Position numbers and translations under genes: made by a program. A stretch of 64,000 bases of DNA from contig OW121855.1 in assembly GCA_933228895.1 (NCBI GenBank), positions 38,268,698 to 38,332,697 of the forward strand, given 5' to 3'. The stretch comes from Platycnemis pennipes. Its lineage: Eukaryota; Arthropoda; Insecta; Odonata; Platycnemididae. This document shows, in pieces, positions 51,267 to 62,440 of the stretch. Positions within the stretch are counted from its first letter, which is position 1, and each line of letters begins with the position of its first letter. The notes beneath the pieces are model-generated. The model made no database searches and was not told the DNA's origin. It saw nothing but the letters and a program-made list of their open reading frames with translations.

Positions 51267-51439
51267 CCCTTGTCACATATGAGGGCAAAATTTATTCTCT
51301 ATGCATTTGTATACACACTTAGGTATGTAAGTATATACTGCAAGCATTTTGGTCAATACGTATAATGGGGAAAGACAGTACCATACTACTCGCTATGTTC
51401 TGTTTCCTTATTACTACTCTGAAGCCGTGGAAGAATGGA

Positions 51440-52395
51440 ATATATTTTACTACAGAGGTGGTAACGAAGAGGTTCACATTTCAGCGGTACCCGTGGCATC
51501 CGACCTCAATTTCTTGATACAAAAAACACCTCTGAGCATCTCGCCACTCAGCTCTCCCCCAGGAGAGGAGACAAGAGGTGAAATGTGTACGTCTCGCGGA
51601 CAGAACAGGGCAGGGGAGACGGGGGAGGAAACGGACATGAGAGCCGGTGATACGCTTTTTGTGCGAGGGCTTATGATGGAGGGTCATACTGAGCTAAGAG
51701 GAGGGAGAGGGAAGATCTAGGGGGAGTGTGAGGAGGATATAAGTTTTAATGGCTGGGGAGGGACACAGAGGGAAGTAGCACGAGGGGGTGGGATTCCGGG
51801 GGAGGAGGGGAGACGGAAAGAAAAGAAAATAAGCGGGTTGTGGGGAGAGCGGGAGGCGGGAAGTGTTTGTACGAGGAGGGAGACTGGAATTGGTGGGACA
51901 GTGGGAGAGTCGCCACGTGTCAGCATCAGCCACCAGCGGCTCTAGGGAGAAAAAGAAAGGGTAGATACGGAAAGAATGCGGACTCAGGATGCAAAGGGGA
52001 GGGGTTTGAGAGGAGGGGAGGGAGAGAGTGGGTGGCGGAGGAGGGAGACGAGAGGAAACACTGGGGCTTCTCTTTTTTCTTCCTCTCCTTTATCTCCGAG
52101 ATGGGGAACGCTAGGGAAGGACATGCACACGTCATGGAGGGGCAATTTACCGGAATATCAGATAGACCGCGCTGCACATCCGCACTGGTAAACGGGTGGG
52201 GTGGGACAAGGGAATAGAATGGCTTGGGAGGACGGACTCACCGCAGGAGCGTGTAAGGAGATGTCGGGGAAGTCGTTCCGAAGCCAAGAGAGAGAGAGAA
52301 AGAGAGAATGGGTGGATTGGATAAGCCGTAAGCGAGGGTTGAAAAATTATGTACCTTCTTCCGCCGAATATAAAGAGAAAGTGACTGTGACCCGG
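51440..52395. other. Purine-rich GC island
   Basis: Strongly purine-rich on the plus strand from 51590 to 52060 and 52250-52320, with (GA)n near 52290-52305. Overlapping frames of up to 125 codons on both strands are low-complexity. No gene recognised. Confidence 0.5.
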
Positions 52396-54585
52396 CCATG
52401 ACATTAATTTTTGTCAACAGTAATTATCCACTCAAATTCTTAACTATCATTTCCAGCCGAGTGGTAACGCTAGGGAAAATGTTTTCTAGCACTGTCTGCC
52501 CTTCAGATGTGCCCAAATATTATCTGGATCGTTTTCAGGACATAGAAAACACCTTTACGCCATCGTACAAAGCCAATACTTGTCATCGGATCCAAATACA
52601 CTATCGCGTAATTACCACGGATATATTTATGATGATAAACCAACTAATGAGTGAAACTGACGGCAAAGCATATTTCCCAATGGCAACATTTGAACGTGTA
52701 TGTCGTTAATCTTGGAAAATCATCCCCAAGGGAACTTCAAAATATGGGTGACCAACAACTCTATTAGCAGAATATTCTGAATAACTCACATTTCCACACG
52801 CTTATGTAATCTGTACGCATATTGGTGAGTTGTGAATACAGAATGCGTGGATTACTGCACAATTATGAAATTATTTTAACTCATTCTAATAGTTTAGCAA
52901 ACATGACAAGAAAATCGGTCCATTTTATGTTTGAATGATGGAATAAAAACACCAATGTAACCGCTTGCAACGTGGACATGTAATACATGAATAGTATGTC
53001 GCGACAACTGGCATATGCCTTTGAAATTACAGCAATGAGATTAAAGGAAAGAGGGACTGAAAGGGTAGTTGAGTCGTGGGGCACGGTGAAAGCGGATACA
53101 GAGATTGGATGGGCGTATGAGCTTTAACACAAAGAACTTCCTATGGCTTTCCGAGCGAGCATGAATAGACCCGACGAAGCAGCAGATGTCGCTTGTTTAG
53201 TTGCCTCGACTCGGCATAATCTGAATGATTTCCACTAAGCTTCCGTCCAAATCCGTTGTACGTTTGTGTGTGGAAGCTTTTGTGTGCAGGGCCAATCGGG
53301 ATTTTATGATGCGAACTCTATTTGATGAGGACGGAGGAAAGACGATGTTGTTTGCAATAATGTTTAAGTAACCCATGTTTCGGCCTAACGCGAGAAAAAT
53401 CAGAAATGACTGACGTTGTTTACTTTTCTAATAAAGGACATGAAATACACCATGTAGATTTGAAACACTCACTGGAAATGAATCTTCTCTATGCCAACTC
53501 ACGGATATTGCTATCGTTATCGTTGATTCTTATGCCAAGGCCAGGGAAAACACCGATCTCATAGCAGTACTCACTTTTTTTATATTCTTTTTCCTGAACT
53601 ATAATTTTTTTCGTTCTATAAGCCTTTAAAACTGGGGAAAATTAATGAGTAAAGATTTATTGGTTCAAGCTCACGCTTAATTTCTCAAATTTAATCTAAT
53701 AAAGCAAAGATAATGCAATTTTCCACAAGTAACTGTAACTGGAACTGTGGAACAAGTTACTTGTGGAAAATTGCATTATCTTTCCTTTAATATGGAACGT
53801 TTCCACCACATCTCGCCTGAATCGATATTGTTTACTAATAAAGCACTTTCTTTTTCGTTTAAAATTTTCTTTTCTTGCAATTATGGTAGGTGATTTTGAT
53901 TATTTCACAAAAATATTTGCCAAAAAATGCTGTTCTTTATTTTGTTGAGCTGAAATAACTGCCTCTATATGGTAACCCATCTTCTTTGAGATTATTCTTT
54001 AAATTTAGAGTTTATTTACTCCACATTCAAAATAGTAGGCAGCTCAGGGAGATAAGAGCATAATTACGCTTTTAATGTTTCATAATGTGTAGACAACGAA
54101 TAAAAATCAATACCCCTAACGTGAGGCTTGTTCACCTAAGGGGAATTTTTTACTAAGGAATTTTATAAACATTTCTTAGCGATTCCTTGCTCACTTCTTC
54201 ACCTATTCTGTTTTTTCATGTTCCTCTTTCACGACAGCAGTGTTCTTCAGAAGCTTTCATAGAGAAGAAAATGGCCTTTTTACTTCTCCTCCACGTTGAT
54301 GGGAGTTCAGCCTTTTACTAATAAGAAGCATACTGTGCATGTGTTGCGGATAGAATGGCCAAAAAAGTGGGAAACCATTGGTCTAAATTCATAGGCTGAA
54401 ATTAACATCTGAGTGATGATTGAATGACCTCTAATCGATGCAAAAAATGCACCAACAATTAAATACACCAAAAAGGAGGCAGTAAAATTAGTAATACTCC
54501 ACATTAATAAGCAGAAAAAGCATTTCACCAAAAGATTCACGGCCTACTCCAAAGATTTTGTTCGACAAAATAGGTCTTGAGGCGT
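52396..54585. other. AT-rich non-coding DNA
   Basis: A 103-codon plus-strand frame (52398-52709) has normal complexity but no recognised relative. Nothing else supports a gene. The large hairpin at 53706-53783 is listed separately. Confidence 0.4.
53706..53783. repeat. Perfect inverted repeat, 29-bp arms, 20-nt loop
   Basis: Arms 53706-53734 and 53755-53783 are complementary at all 29 positions; the loop is 53735-53754. As RNA it would form a 78-nt stem-loop of microRNA-precursor size, but a stem with no mismatch is unusual for a conserved microRNA. The arms do not start with any transposon terminus I know, and no target duplication is evident. A recent inverted duplication by template switching fits best. 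Confidence 0.95.
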
Positions 54586-54589
54586 AAGA

Positions 54590-55775
54590 ACTGAATCCCT
54601 AACCGGTGAAAGCTCGGCATCTCCCCTAAAGAGAGAAACCCTGACACGAAATCCGGTTCCCAACCACATTCTCCAATGTTTGCCCTCCCACCCGGAATCC
54701 ACCCCTCGATGAATGCACCGCGTGGCGCGTAGCAGCGGCGGTGGCGTCCACCAAGGGGCGGTGACCGGGGCGTGCCCACCGAAGAAAACCTTCAAAGACG
54801 GATCGCATTAAAACTTAAAAACGTATATAATGCGCCACAAATCAAACAAAGGTGGAGGAGAGTTAAATGTCTGCCTACAACGTGAGTAAAAAAGAGAGGG
54901 GAGACTTTGACTGAACTGAAAGGAACGAAGGTATTTGGGGGATAGTATAGTGGGGGAAGAATCTTCAAGGGGTTTGGAGGACGAAAGGGGAAGTCTGGTG
55001 GTAAGGCAGAAGGATAAACACAAGGAAGAGGGACGCGATGGGAAGAAGTATGGAGGTAAAAAAAATAAGAGGCAAAGGGGCCTTTAAGAGGAGGAATGGA
55101 GCGAACTGAGGGGAGGGCGGAAGGAATGAGAGAATTGATAAAAACGCCGAGACGGAAAGGATAATGGAAAAAAACAAGTTGGGGGAGGAAAACGGTGGAA
55201 GAGGCACAGAAGAAGAATGGAATTGAACGCAGGGGAGCGAGAGACGAGCAGGAGAACACGGGGTTCGGGACCGGGTCTTGCTGGGTTGGGGAGGAGGGGG
55301 CTGGAGAAGTGTTTCGAGGGTAGACAGCGGGGGCACGAGGCGGACCGAAGAGGGTTGCGGTGCGCGATGGGGGCTTCCCCGCCGCCACCGCCGGTGCACG
55401 CGCGACGGCCGTTCCGATTGGTTCCGGCCGACCGACCGGAGGAGACGGGTGCAGGGTGAGCAGTGGGTTGGCTCTATCGGTGGAGTGGGAATCGGAGGTA
55501 GAAGTATAGGGAGAGAGAGAGAGAGAACTAGCTGGCTGTTGGAGATATGGCCACCAAGACACGGCTTGGTCACGCATGGAAGAGGGGGAAAATAAGATAT
55601 CGGGATGGGGGAGCGAAGATGGGTAAGGGGTTGAGAGTTCAGGCGGTGGACGGCATAGGGGATGGGGAGAAAAAAGGAGAAAAATAAGAATGAAAAAGGA
55701 AAAAATAAGCCAAGAAGATGGGGGAGAACGGAAGCAAAGAGAGTGAAGCCCTGGCTGTTACACGAGTTAACCGGA
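54590..55775. other. Purine-rich GC island with the longest spurious frames
   Basis: GC-rich and CpG-rich at 54650-54800 and 55220-55460, purine-rich on the plus strand over most of 54850-55740. The pyrimidine-rich minus strand is open in two overlapping frames (290 codons at 54965-55837 and 261 codons at 54792-55577), both Ser/Pro/Leu/Phe-rich. Simultaneous openness in two registers argues for composition rather than coding. No gene recognised. Confidence 0.5.
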
Positions 55776-57535
55776 CCATGACGGATATAGCACGTATAAA
55801 TTTTACGAATAATGTGAAAAACTCGAGGGAAGAACAAAGAGATTTAACAACACTCACGAGAGAAAACATGAATTCTCATAAGCCTTGAAATGTTTGCCTT
55901 AAAAAAGTTGAATTATAAAGATAAATATCCACTTATTGAGATAGAAATTTTCGGGAGCCGGACAGGAACATTCGCGAAGGCTTAACGTTCCATTATGAGA
56001 ATGTCAACCGATGTAGCAGATTTCCGAATTTCGAGAATCATTCCAATTCTGCTAAGGATAACATTAAGAGGGTAGATATATTTAATGAATACGCAAGTAT
56101 ATTATATTTACTATAACTATATGGGAGTGCTGCATTTAAACACTTTTAAAATTAACAAAATTAATAATGAAAAACCATCAATAATTTCCAATCTGTTAGA
56201 GATATCACTGAAATGGTAATTCAAAGAAGGTACTTTAGCTTTTATTACTCTAGATACTTCTCTTAAACTAATGTGAACACGAAGTTTTCACCCAATCAGT
56301 GGATTTCAAAGCTTGGTTACAATTTATTCATCAAGAACTACATTTCAAACTTTTTCATTTCATAATGTTCAATTTAAGACATGCTCATGATAGTTAACAC
56401 GGAAAGAAAAATATTGGTCTCTTTTGAGACCAAAACCACTTTTATAGCTACCATTTGCAAATGGCAATTGACAATTACCTGACCATTTCTCTGTCGGTTG
56501 AATGGGAATATCCTATCACTTACTAAGTTTGACAACTGGGAAATAACAACCGCAGAGTTTTGTCACGTAGAGAATGAAAAAATCAAAGAACCTCTTGATA
56601 ATGGAGAGGAGAAATGAATTAAAATACGCTAGTTTCAAGAGAACTTAATGGAAAAGCTTCATTAAATATTAATGCGCCACAGTGATATAGGAGCATCATG
56701 TGAAGCACATGATAAACAAGCTATGACTACGGACAACTGTTGCAAATGCGGCGGTACTCTAATAGACAACAACGGGAAATATCCAACCACAGCAAGAGAG
56801 ATAATAGAAAAATATGTTGTTTAAACAGTGACAACAGAAAAGTTTACATTTAGCCTAAACTGCAATTTTATCACTTTTTTCTGAAACTTTACCGCAATAT
56901 TAAGAAAAAGTATCCTTAACGCAGTATCGCTACTATATAAACTTGAGAAGAGAAATATTATTTTATGATCTCAAATAGGCTTCAATCTGACTGGCTGTCT
57001 TCAAATCCACGCTGACCGCCATTTATCCATACTTCGTTAAATTAAATTAATACGGACTAATATGTTACTTTTAAGGCAAAGAAGGGATAGATTTACGAAC
57101 TTTGAGAAGAAAACAGAAGTTAATTGATGGAAAGAAATAAGTTCGTTCCTTTACGCCATTGGTAACCAAATAAATGTAATATACCATCTAGATATATTAC
57201 ATATCAGTACCAAATTATACGAAAGGTTCTCTGCAAGAGACTAAAAAGTCTCTATCGTTTATTAAAAAATTTAAAGATTTCGGACAAAAATTTACGCCCG
57301 AGCTAATTTACTCTCGATTATTTAGTGTTTGAAGATAAAACGGAAAGATTTAAAGAAAGCATGCTCCAAGATCACAGGATAATATGCTCACAAAATTCTT
57401 TCAGAGTCGTTGACCCATTTTACAGGCGTTAAATATCTATCACTTTTTCTCGGTGAGGTGAAATACTATAACCATAAAAGCAAAATTCCACATCCATCAT
57501 TCCGATACACCAATATAGAAGGCATCATTTTCAAT
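55776..57535. other. AT-rich non-coding DNA
   Basis: No gene recognised. A perfect 10-bp-arm inverted repeat with a 9-nt loop lies at 57174-57202. Confidence 0.45.
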
Positions 57536-57539
57536 GTAT

Positions 57540-57960
57540 TTCCATCTTACGTCCGGCCGAACGGCTCAACGACTATTGACAACCGGAGAGACTCCCGCAC
57601 CGATCGTGAGCCTCGCATCAAAAATACATGGAATCACGGCTTTCATTCGAAGGAGGCGACGGAAACCGTTGAGTCGCTTTCACACGCGTGAGACAAATTG
57701 CAGCAGAAAGGCGGGAATCGGAGGAGACGAGAGGGAGTACGTGGAAGGGGCGAGTGAATGATAGCGGCGACTTTTTTTTGGGTTCGGACGACAATAGAAA
57801 CGGCGGCGCGGCGGCGGCTCTGAGAGGGAAAATGAGGCGAAGCGGAAGGATAGGGTACGTGATCATGGGTTGGGAGGCGCCGACAGAACGGGCAAAGGGA
57901 GACTGTTGCGTCGCATGCATGCATCAAAGCGCTATGCACACTGAATACTACGCAAATTGA
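57540..57960. other. GC-rich, CpG-containing segment
   Basis: Includes a short CG-rich run (cggcggcgcggcggcgg) near 57801-57817 and purine-rich plus-strand sequence. Frames of 75-109 codons overlap on both strands and resemble nothing known. A CpG-island-like candidate, but no promoter motif stands out. Confidence 0.35.
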
Positions 57961-58142
57961 AATCTTTGGCAACTAAATAAAGCGTATCCTGGGCCACACA
58001 CTAAATACAATCGTCATATAGGTTCTAGGACTTACCGGTAGGCTAGATTTTTACCTTCTGATTTTTCTACCTCGATCAGAGACTAGCGCCGTCAGAATAT
58101 AATAGACATCAGAATTTCCTCAGATGAAAAAAAAATCATTCG

Positions 58143-58213
58143 TCTCTGGCGGGACACGAACCATGAGTATACCGATTTCCAGTCAGGTGCTTTAATCACT
58201 TAACAGGTCATGA
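58143..58213 (-). repeat. tRNA-derived SINE head (minus strand)
   Basis: On the minus strand, ctgttaagtgattaaagc (complement of 58189-58206) resembles the tRNA D-arm/A box. Next comes cctgactggaaatc, like an anticodon arm, then catggttcgtgtcccgcc, with the B box the complement of 58152-58162 (GGTTCGTGTCC, one mismatch to GGTTCRANTCC). Order and spacing are those of a tRNA of about 70 nt. The stem pairing is eroded, and an A/T-rich body follows toward 58020, so a SINE or tRNA pseudogene is more likely than a working tRNA. Confidence 0.55.
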
Positions 58214-58282
58214 TGAATTATTTTTTTTTCATGGTGGAAATTTTGCTCTTGTGCTTTTACAGCAGGAACCTCCGTTAGGGTT

Positions 58283-58370
58283 CATCTACATCTACGCAAT
58301 ACCCTGCAAGCCACTGCGAGGGTGTGTGACAGGAGGGTGAAGATCACCAAGCGTGCACTATGGACATACC
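58283..58370 (-). mobile_element. LINE 3'-UTR end, minus strand, same family as the 44.6-kb copy
   Basis: The minus strand reads a tagtgca / ttggtga block, then cacaccctcg, ggcttgcagggtattg and gtagatgtagatg at its 3' end, matching 45160-45250 block for block. It is a very short, 5'-truncated insertion or remnant with only the 3' terminus left. It lies about 70 bp from the SINE-like head at 58143-58213 in the same orientation. Confidence 0.8.
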
Positions 58371-59520
58371 TGTACACTACCGCATCGTCTGAAATAAAAA
58401 GGACAAAATATTCAATGAAAACGGACGGAAAATACGGGAATCTAAGAAAATGCGTAAACCTCTGAACAGTACTTATTCGTCATAGTTCTATGACTTTAGA
58501 ATTAATAGACCCTTAATAAGATGGATTATAATAACTCCTAATAAACCCCACTAAAACTCGTTTCCTAGTTTTTACTTTGCTATGAAAGATATCAAGGTGT
58601 TATCGATTCGGCATTCACATTAATTAAACTACCATTAATAATTTTATTACATTTATGGCCTCACATTATCTAAATTCCCATCAATTTTATGCACAATTTT
58701 CAATCCCATATTCCACACTTAAAATTCTTTGGTATAAATCATCACAAAACGCAGTGTTTGCACGACTTTCCCCATGAAATTTGTTGCTTGTTTTTCAGCC
58801 ATCACTATGCGATAAAAATGGAAATGGCACACAACTTGTTCTGTAGTTAATTAGAATTACGTGGTGCGATTCAAAAGTGGGGGCACAGCCAAACGCAGAT
58901 GCTAATACCAAACAATATAAAACATTGTACAGCACTATTTCATTCTGGATCCTCATGCATATCCTGCAAATTACGAAAAGGTTTAATAAAGGAAGTCATC
59001 AAAGATATATGAAAAGGAGTGTTACTTTGAAGAGGAAATGAAAGTGTTATTTGTGGTCAGCAACGCGTACTATCAGAGGAAACAATGACTTATTGAATAG
59101 ATGAATGACTGCTAACGAACGAGGAAGAATGATTTTATTATGATGCCCTTATTTTGTTAAATCATCCACCGCAACATAAACACCGACTAATTGCAGCCTC
59201 TTATTCTTCCTTAACTGCGCTAATTCTGTAATGTCTACGGAGCACTTCCCCAATTTGTCTTTGTCCGGCGAAAGAAACAGCGAATCCCTCAATCTATACA
59301 TCGAGGTTTTACCTTATGGTTAGAGTATTTATTTAAAAAGATAACGCTATATGCGATTGTACACTTACACAGATAAACAGAATACGCGGTAAACTTATAC
59401 GGTCTTATGGAATTCCAGCTATAATAGATATCGTAAATTCGTAAATATGAAGGGATTAGCCTATAAAAGAACTCAGTGAAGAGCTGCGTCAAACAAAACT
59501 GATGATTGATGACTAATGAT
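58371..59520. other. AT-rich non-coding DNA
   Basis: No gene, RNA or further repeat recognised. Confidence 0.45.
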
Positions 59521-59525
59521 GATGA

Positions 59526-59669
59526 ATAGACAATTCTTCTTTTAGTTGAATGTTTGCTGTTCGCCTCGTGTGTGTCGGGGGAGGGGGTGCATTTCGATTC
59601 ACACGGGTCGAGAGGGTGAGAGCGTCGTGTTGCTAGAGTTTAGATGAAGATAGACAATTCTTCTTTTAG
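59526..59669. repeat. 20-bp direct repeat flanking a 104-bp insert that copies part of the 62-kb island
   Basis: The 20-mer atagacaattcttcttttag occurs at 59526-59545 and again at 59650-59669. Between them, 59563-59628 matches 62249-62314 in the same orientation at 65 of 66 positions (one t/c difference). The insert lacks a transposon terminus, poly-A tail or coding sequence. The direct repeat could be a target-site duplication or a tandem duplication created when the break was repaired with a copied filler. Confidence 0.9.
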
Positions 59670-59739
59670 AGACTTTTAATGGGTTTATCCTATTTTTTTT
59701 ACCTTGAGTCACTTATATTTGCCCAATGTTTCTCTCGAG

Positions 59740-60610
59740 CCTAATTTTTCTAATTTTAATGTTTTCCCTCAGAAGTCACACGATTCACTCTCAACCATCC
59801 ACACTTGAGGAATTTACTTTATGCGCCCGGGACTTTGACTACGCTGGCACTCCTTTTCTTTTCCTCCGCCTCCCGGTATTACCCTTGATTAATCCTAGCT
59901 ACCCTCAACGAACGCCCACTCAAGCGCACTGAATCTCACTCCCTGTGCATCCAACAAAGAGAATGAATGAGTACCAAAGCGGCATATTGAAAAAATCGGC
60001 GTAAAACATTCATATCGTCACATCCACCCACCCTACTCCCCATGTCTCACTGGAACTTCCCTCTTTTCCCCCGTGGAGACACGCCTCCATTACTAACTCA
60101 CCGTTTGTATCCTCAGTGTTCCCCGTAAAATTCCTTCCCCCACGGATATGTGTACCCCAGCCCCTCCCACCGTCACAAAAACAACTTCCCCTCACCCTCC
60201 AGTCCCTTTTGTCTCCCTCTGCCCCCTTCCACGGCCACCCCAATCCCGAAACTCAAAGTTTTTTTCGCCATTTTTTATGGACAGGCGTTGGTTTCTGCGG
60301 GAGCCGACGAGGGTTGGTTTTTGGGGGGAAGGGAAAGAAAGAGGCTGAGAGTGGAGTGAAGATAGTGAACGTAAGGGAGAACTGGTGAGGAAGACATGTG
60401 GCTTGTAAGAGGCGGAAAGTTTAGCGGATAAAAATAAAGAGGGACGACAGAAAGAAAGGCGTTAACGGGTGAGAGAGCGAAAGAAAGGCAAGCAGATAAA
60501 GAAAAAAATATAAAGATGATGTGAAGTTCAGAAAGGGATGGGAAAGGGGATTGGCGGGAAATGATTTAGAGATGAAAAGTCAAGGGGAAAACGATATGGA
60601 GAATACGAAA
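59740..60610. other. Pyrimidine- then purine-rich island
   Basis: Pyrimidine-rich on the plus strand at about 59840-60250, purine-rich from 60300 to 60600. Frames of up to 90 codons occur in overlapping registers. No gene recognised. Confidence 0.45.
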
Positions 60611-61475
60611 AAAAACTGACAGCAGTGAGACTGGTCACAAACGTCCGCCGAGCGATTCTAGATTTAATATATTCTAAACCCCAAAATGCTACATTTACGT
60701 AGATGTAACGACTTAACACACAGCAAGGAATTAAGTTTAGCATTGAATAATGCAACTGATAAATTTCATCATAAAAGCTTTTTTTAACCGTACATTTGGC
60801 TAGCACCAATATAGGTGCTTTCAGTTGATAAACACTTGATTTCAGTTGGAAACGCGAAAATTTAAGTGTTTAAAAGCAACAAAGGAATAAAAATGTGGAA
60901 ATAAAAAATCACAATGTGGAAATAAATTAATAAAAATATGAATGGAGCTTATGGAAGATCAAGCGCTAATGTGAAATGATGCGAAAGAGATAGCTTCAAT
61001 GATCTAATTGTAAGCTTAGAGTTGTTTATGCATAAATAATTTTCACGAATGGAGCTAAATAGAGCATGCCCTCAATGCGCACAGGAAAAGAAAACGTTTT
61101 AGAGCACGAAGAGTTCAAAATATAATTTGCGTCTACGATTCATCCAATTCAATGGATTGGCATGCTTAATTGCCTCTTAAAATGCGATATCCAAGGTTTT
61201 AAAACTACAGATACGTTAGAAACTAAGAGTGGAACTATTAGCATTCGAAAAGAACAAAGATAATTCTTTCGAAAGACATTTAGACCTGGCCAAGTCTTGT
61301 TAAAAGTCTTGTTCTTCTTATCTCATTATTAGAATGAAGAGAAGGGATAGGTACACAGTATAAAAATCATTCTATTTGCGACCCGAACGCCGTCAACTTA
61401 GGGAATGAAAAAAATCCCCAGTCAACATTTCGCTTTAAGACAAAAAGCAAACGGAGATTAAGAAGACCATAAAAG
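60611..61475. other. AT-rich spacer
   Basis: No gene recognised. A short imperfect direct repeat built on aatgtggaaataaa lies near 60890-60930. Confidence 0.4.
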
Positions 61476-61479
61476 CATT

Positions 61480-62440
61480 ATGCGACGGTGGCATGACGTG
61501 GAAGAAGGGAGAACTGTGTAGGGGGACAAGAGAGACAAGCCAAGCTGAAGGAAAGCGCCAGGCAAGCGAAGAGGACGAGACAAGCGTGAAGCGTACAAGG
61601 AGAGGGGGTCGGAGACGGAAGTGTGCGTCCTGGGTAGGAGGGGTGGGGGGTAGCGACGAACGTCAAAACAGCGGTAGCGCACTGCAATCCAGCGTATTGG
61701 AAAGAGATGGGGAGGGTGCATTTAGGAGATCCCAAAAGATAATAATAAAAGGGGCGTAAACTCAAGAGGGAGGGGGAGAGAGAAAGAGAGGGTGGAGAAA
61801 CTGAAGGGATAGAAATTAAGGGGTTTTAAAAGGGGTTGGCGGTGGAGCGTTGTGGGAGAGGGGGCATGAGTCCCCCGAGGGTATCGGGGGTTAGGGGGGG
61901 AAAAAAACAAGCCCCGCAACAGGGTTTGCGAATCGAAGGGATGAGAGAACAAACTGAGAGAGCCAAGAGGAGGAGAGGGCTAACTCCCTCCGGACGAGGA
62001 GCGCAGGCAGTGCGGAGGAAATAAAGAACGAGCAGGCTCCATCCGAGGGGGTGGGAGTGGATGGTGAAGAAGGGGGAGGGGCTCGTAATGAGGCCTCGGG
62101 GGATAGAGACGCGGGTCGAGTCCACTTCTCCCGATCGTTAGCAGTCGTCGAACAGAATAGGTTTGCGCGCAAGTGGGCGAGCGTGGGTGGGTGGGTGTGA
62201 GTGGAATTAACTCCTCGCGCGCCTTCGCGGCCGTGGGAGTCACGAGAGGCCTCGTGTGTGCCGGGGGAGGGGGTGCATTTCGATTCACACGGGTCGAGAG
62301 GGTGAGAGCGTCGTCGTCACCTAGGGAACGGGGAGCAGAGGGGTCCGTCGGCGCTGCAGTTGTCAGGGCGATTGTCGCCTCCAGACTGCGTGCACATTTA
62401 GCAAGGAAAGACGCCTCTCCGGGAGGGGTGGAAAACAAAG
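61480..62440. other. Purine-rich, CpG-containing GC island
   Basis: Purine-rich on the plus strand throughout, with G runs near 61640, 61890-61900 and 62265-62275, and CpG-containing sequence toward 62170-62400. The minus strand has a 155-codon frame (61980-62447) and others in different registers, all low-complexity. The 62249-62314 segment is the likely source of the copy at 59563-59628. No gene recognised. Confidence 0.5.

Noticed and set aside
54792..55837. Two long minus-strand open frames (290 and 261 codons), the longest in the window
   Set aside because: They overlap in two registers on a pyrimidine-rich strand, where stop codons are rare by composition. The translations are Ser/Pro/Leu/Phe low-complexity strings with no domain, signal peptide or family resemblance.
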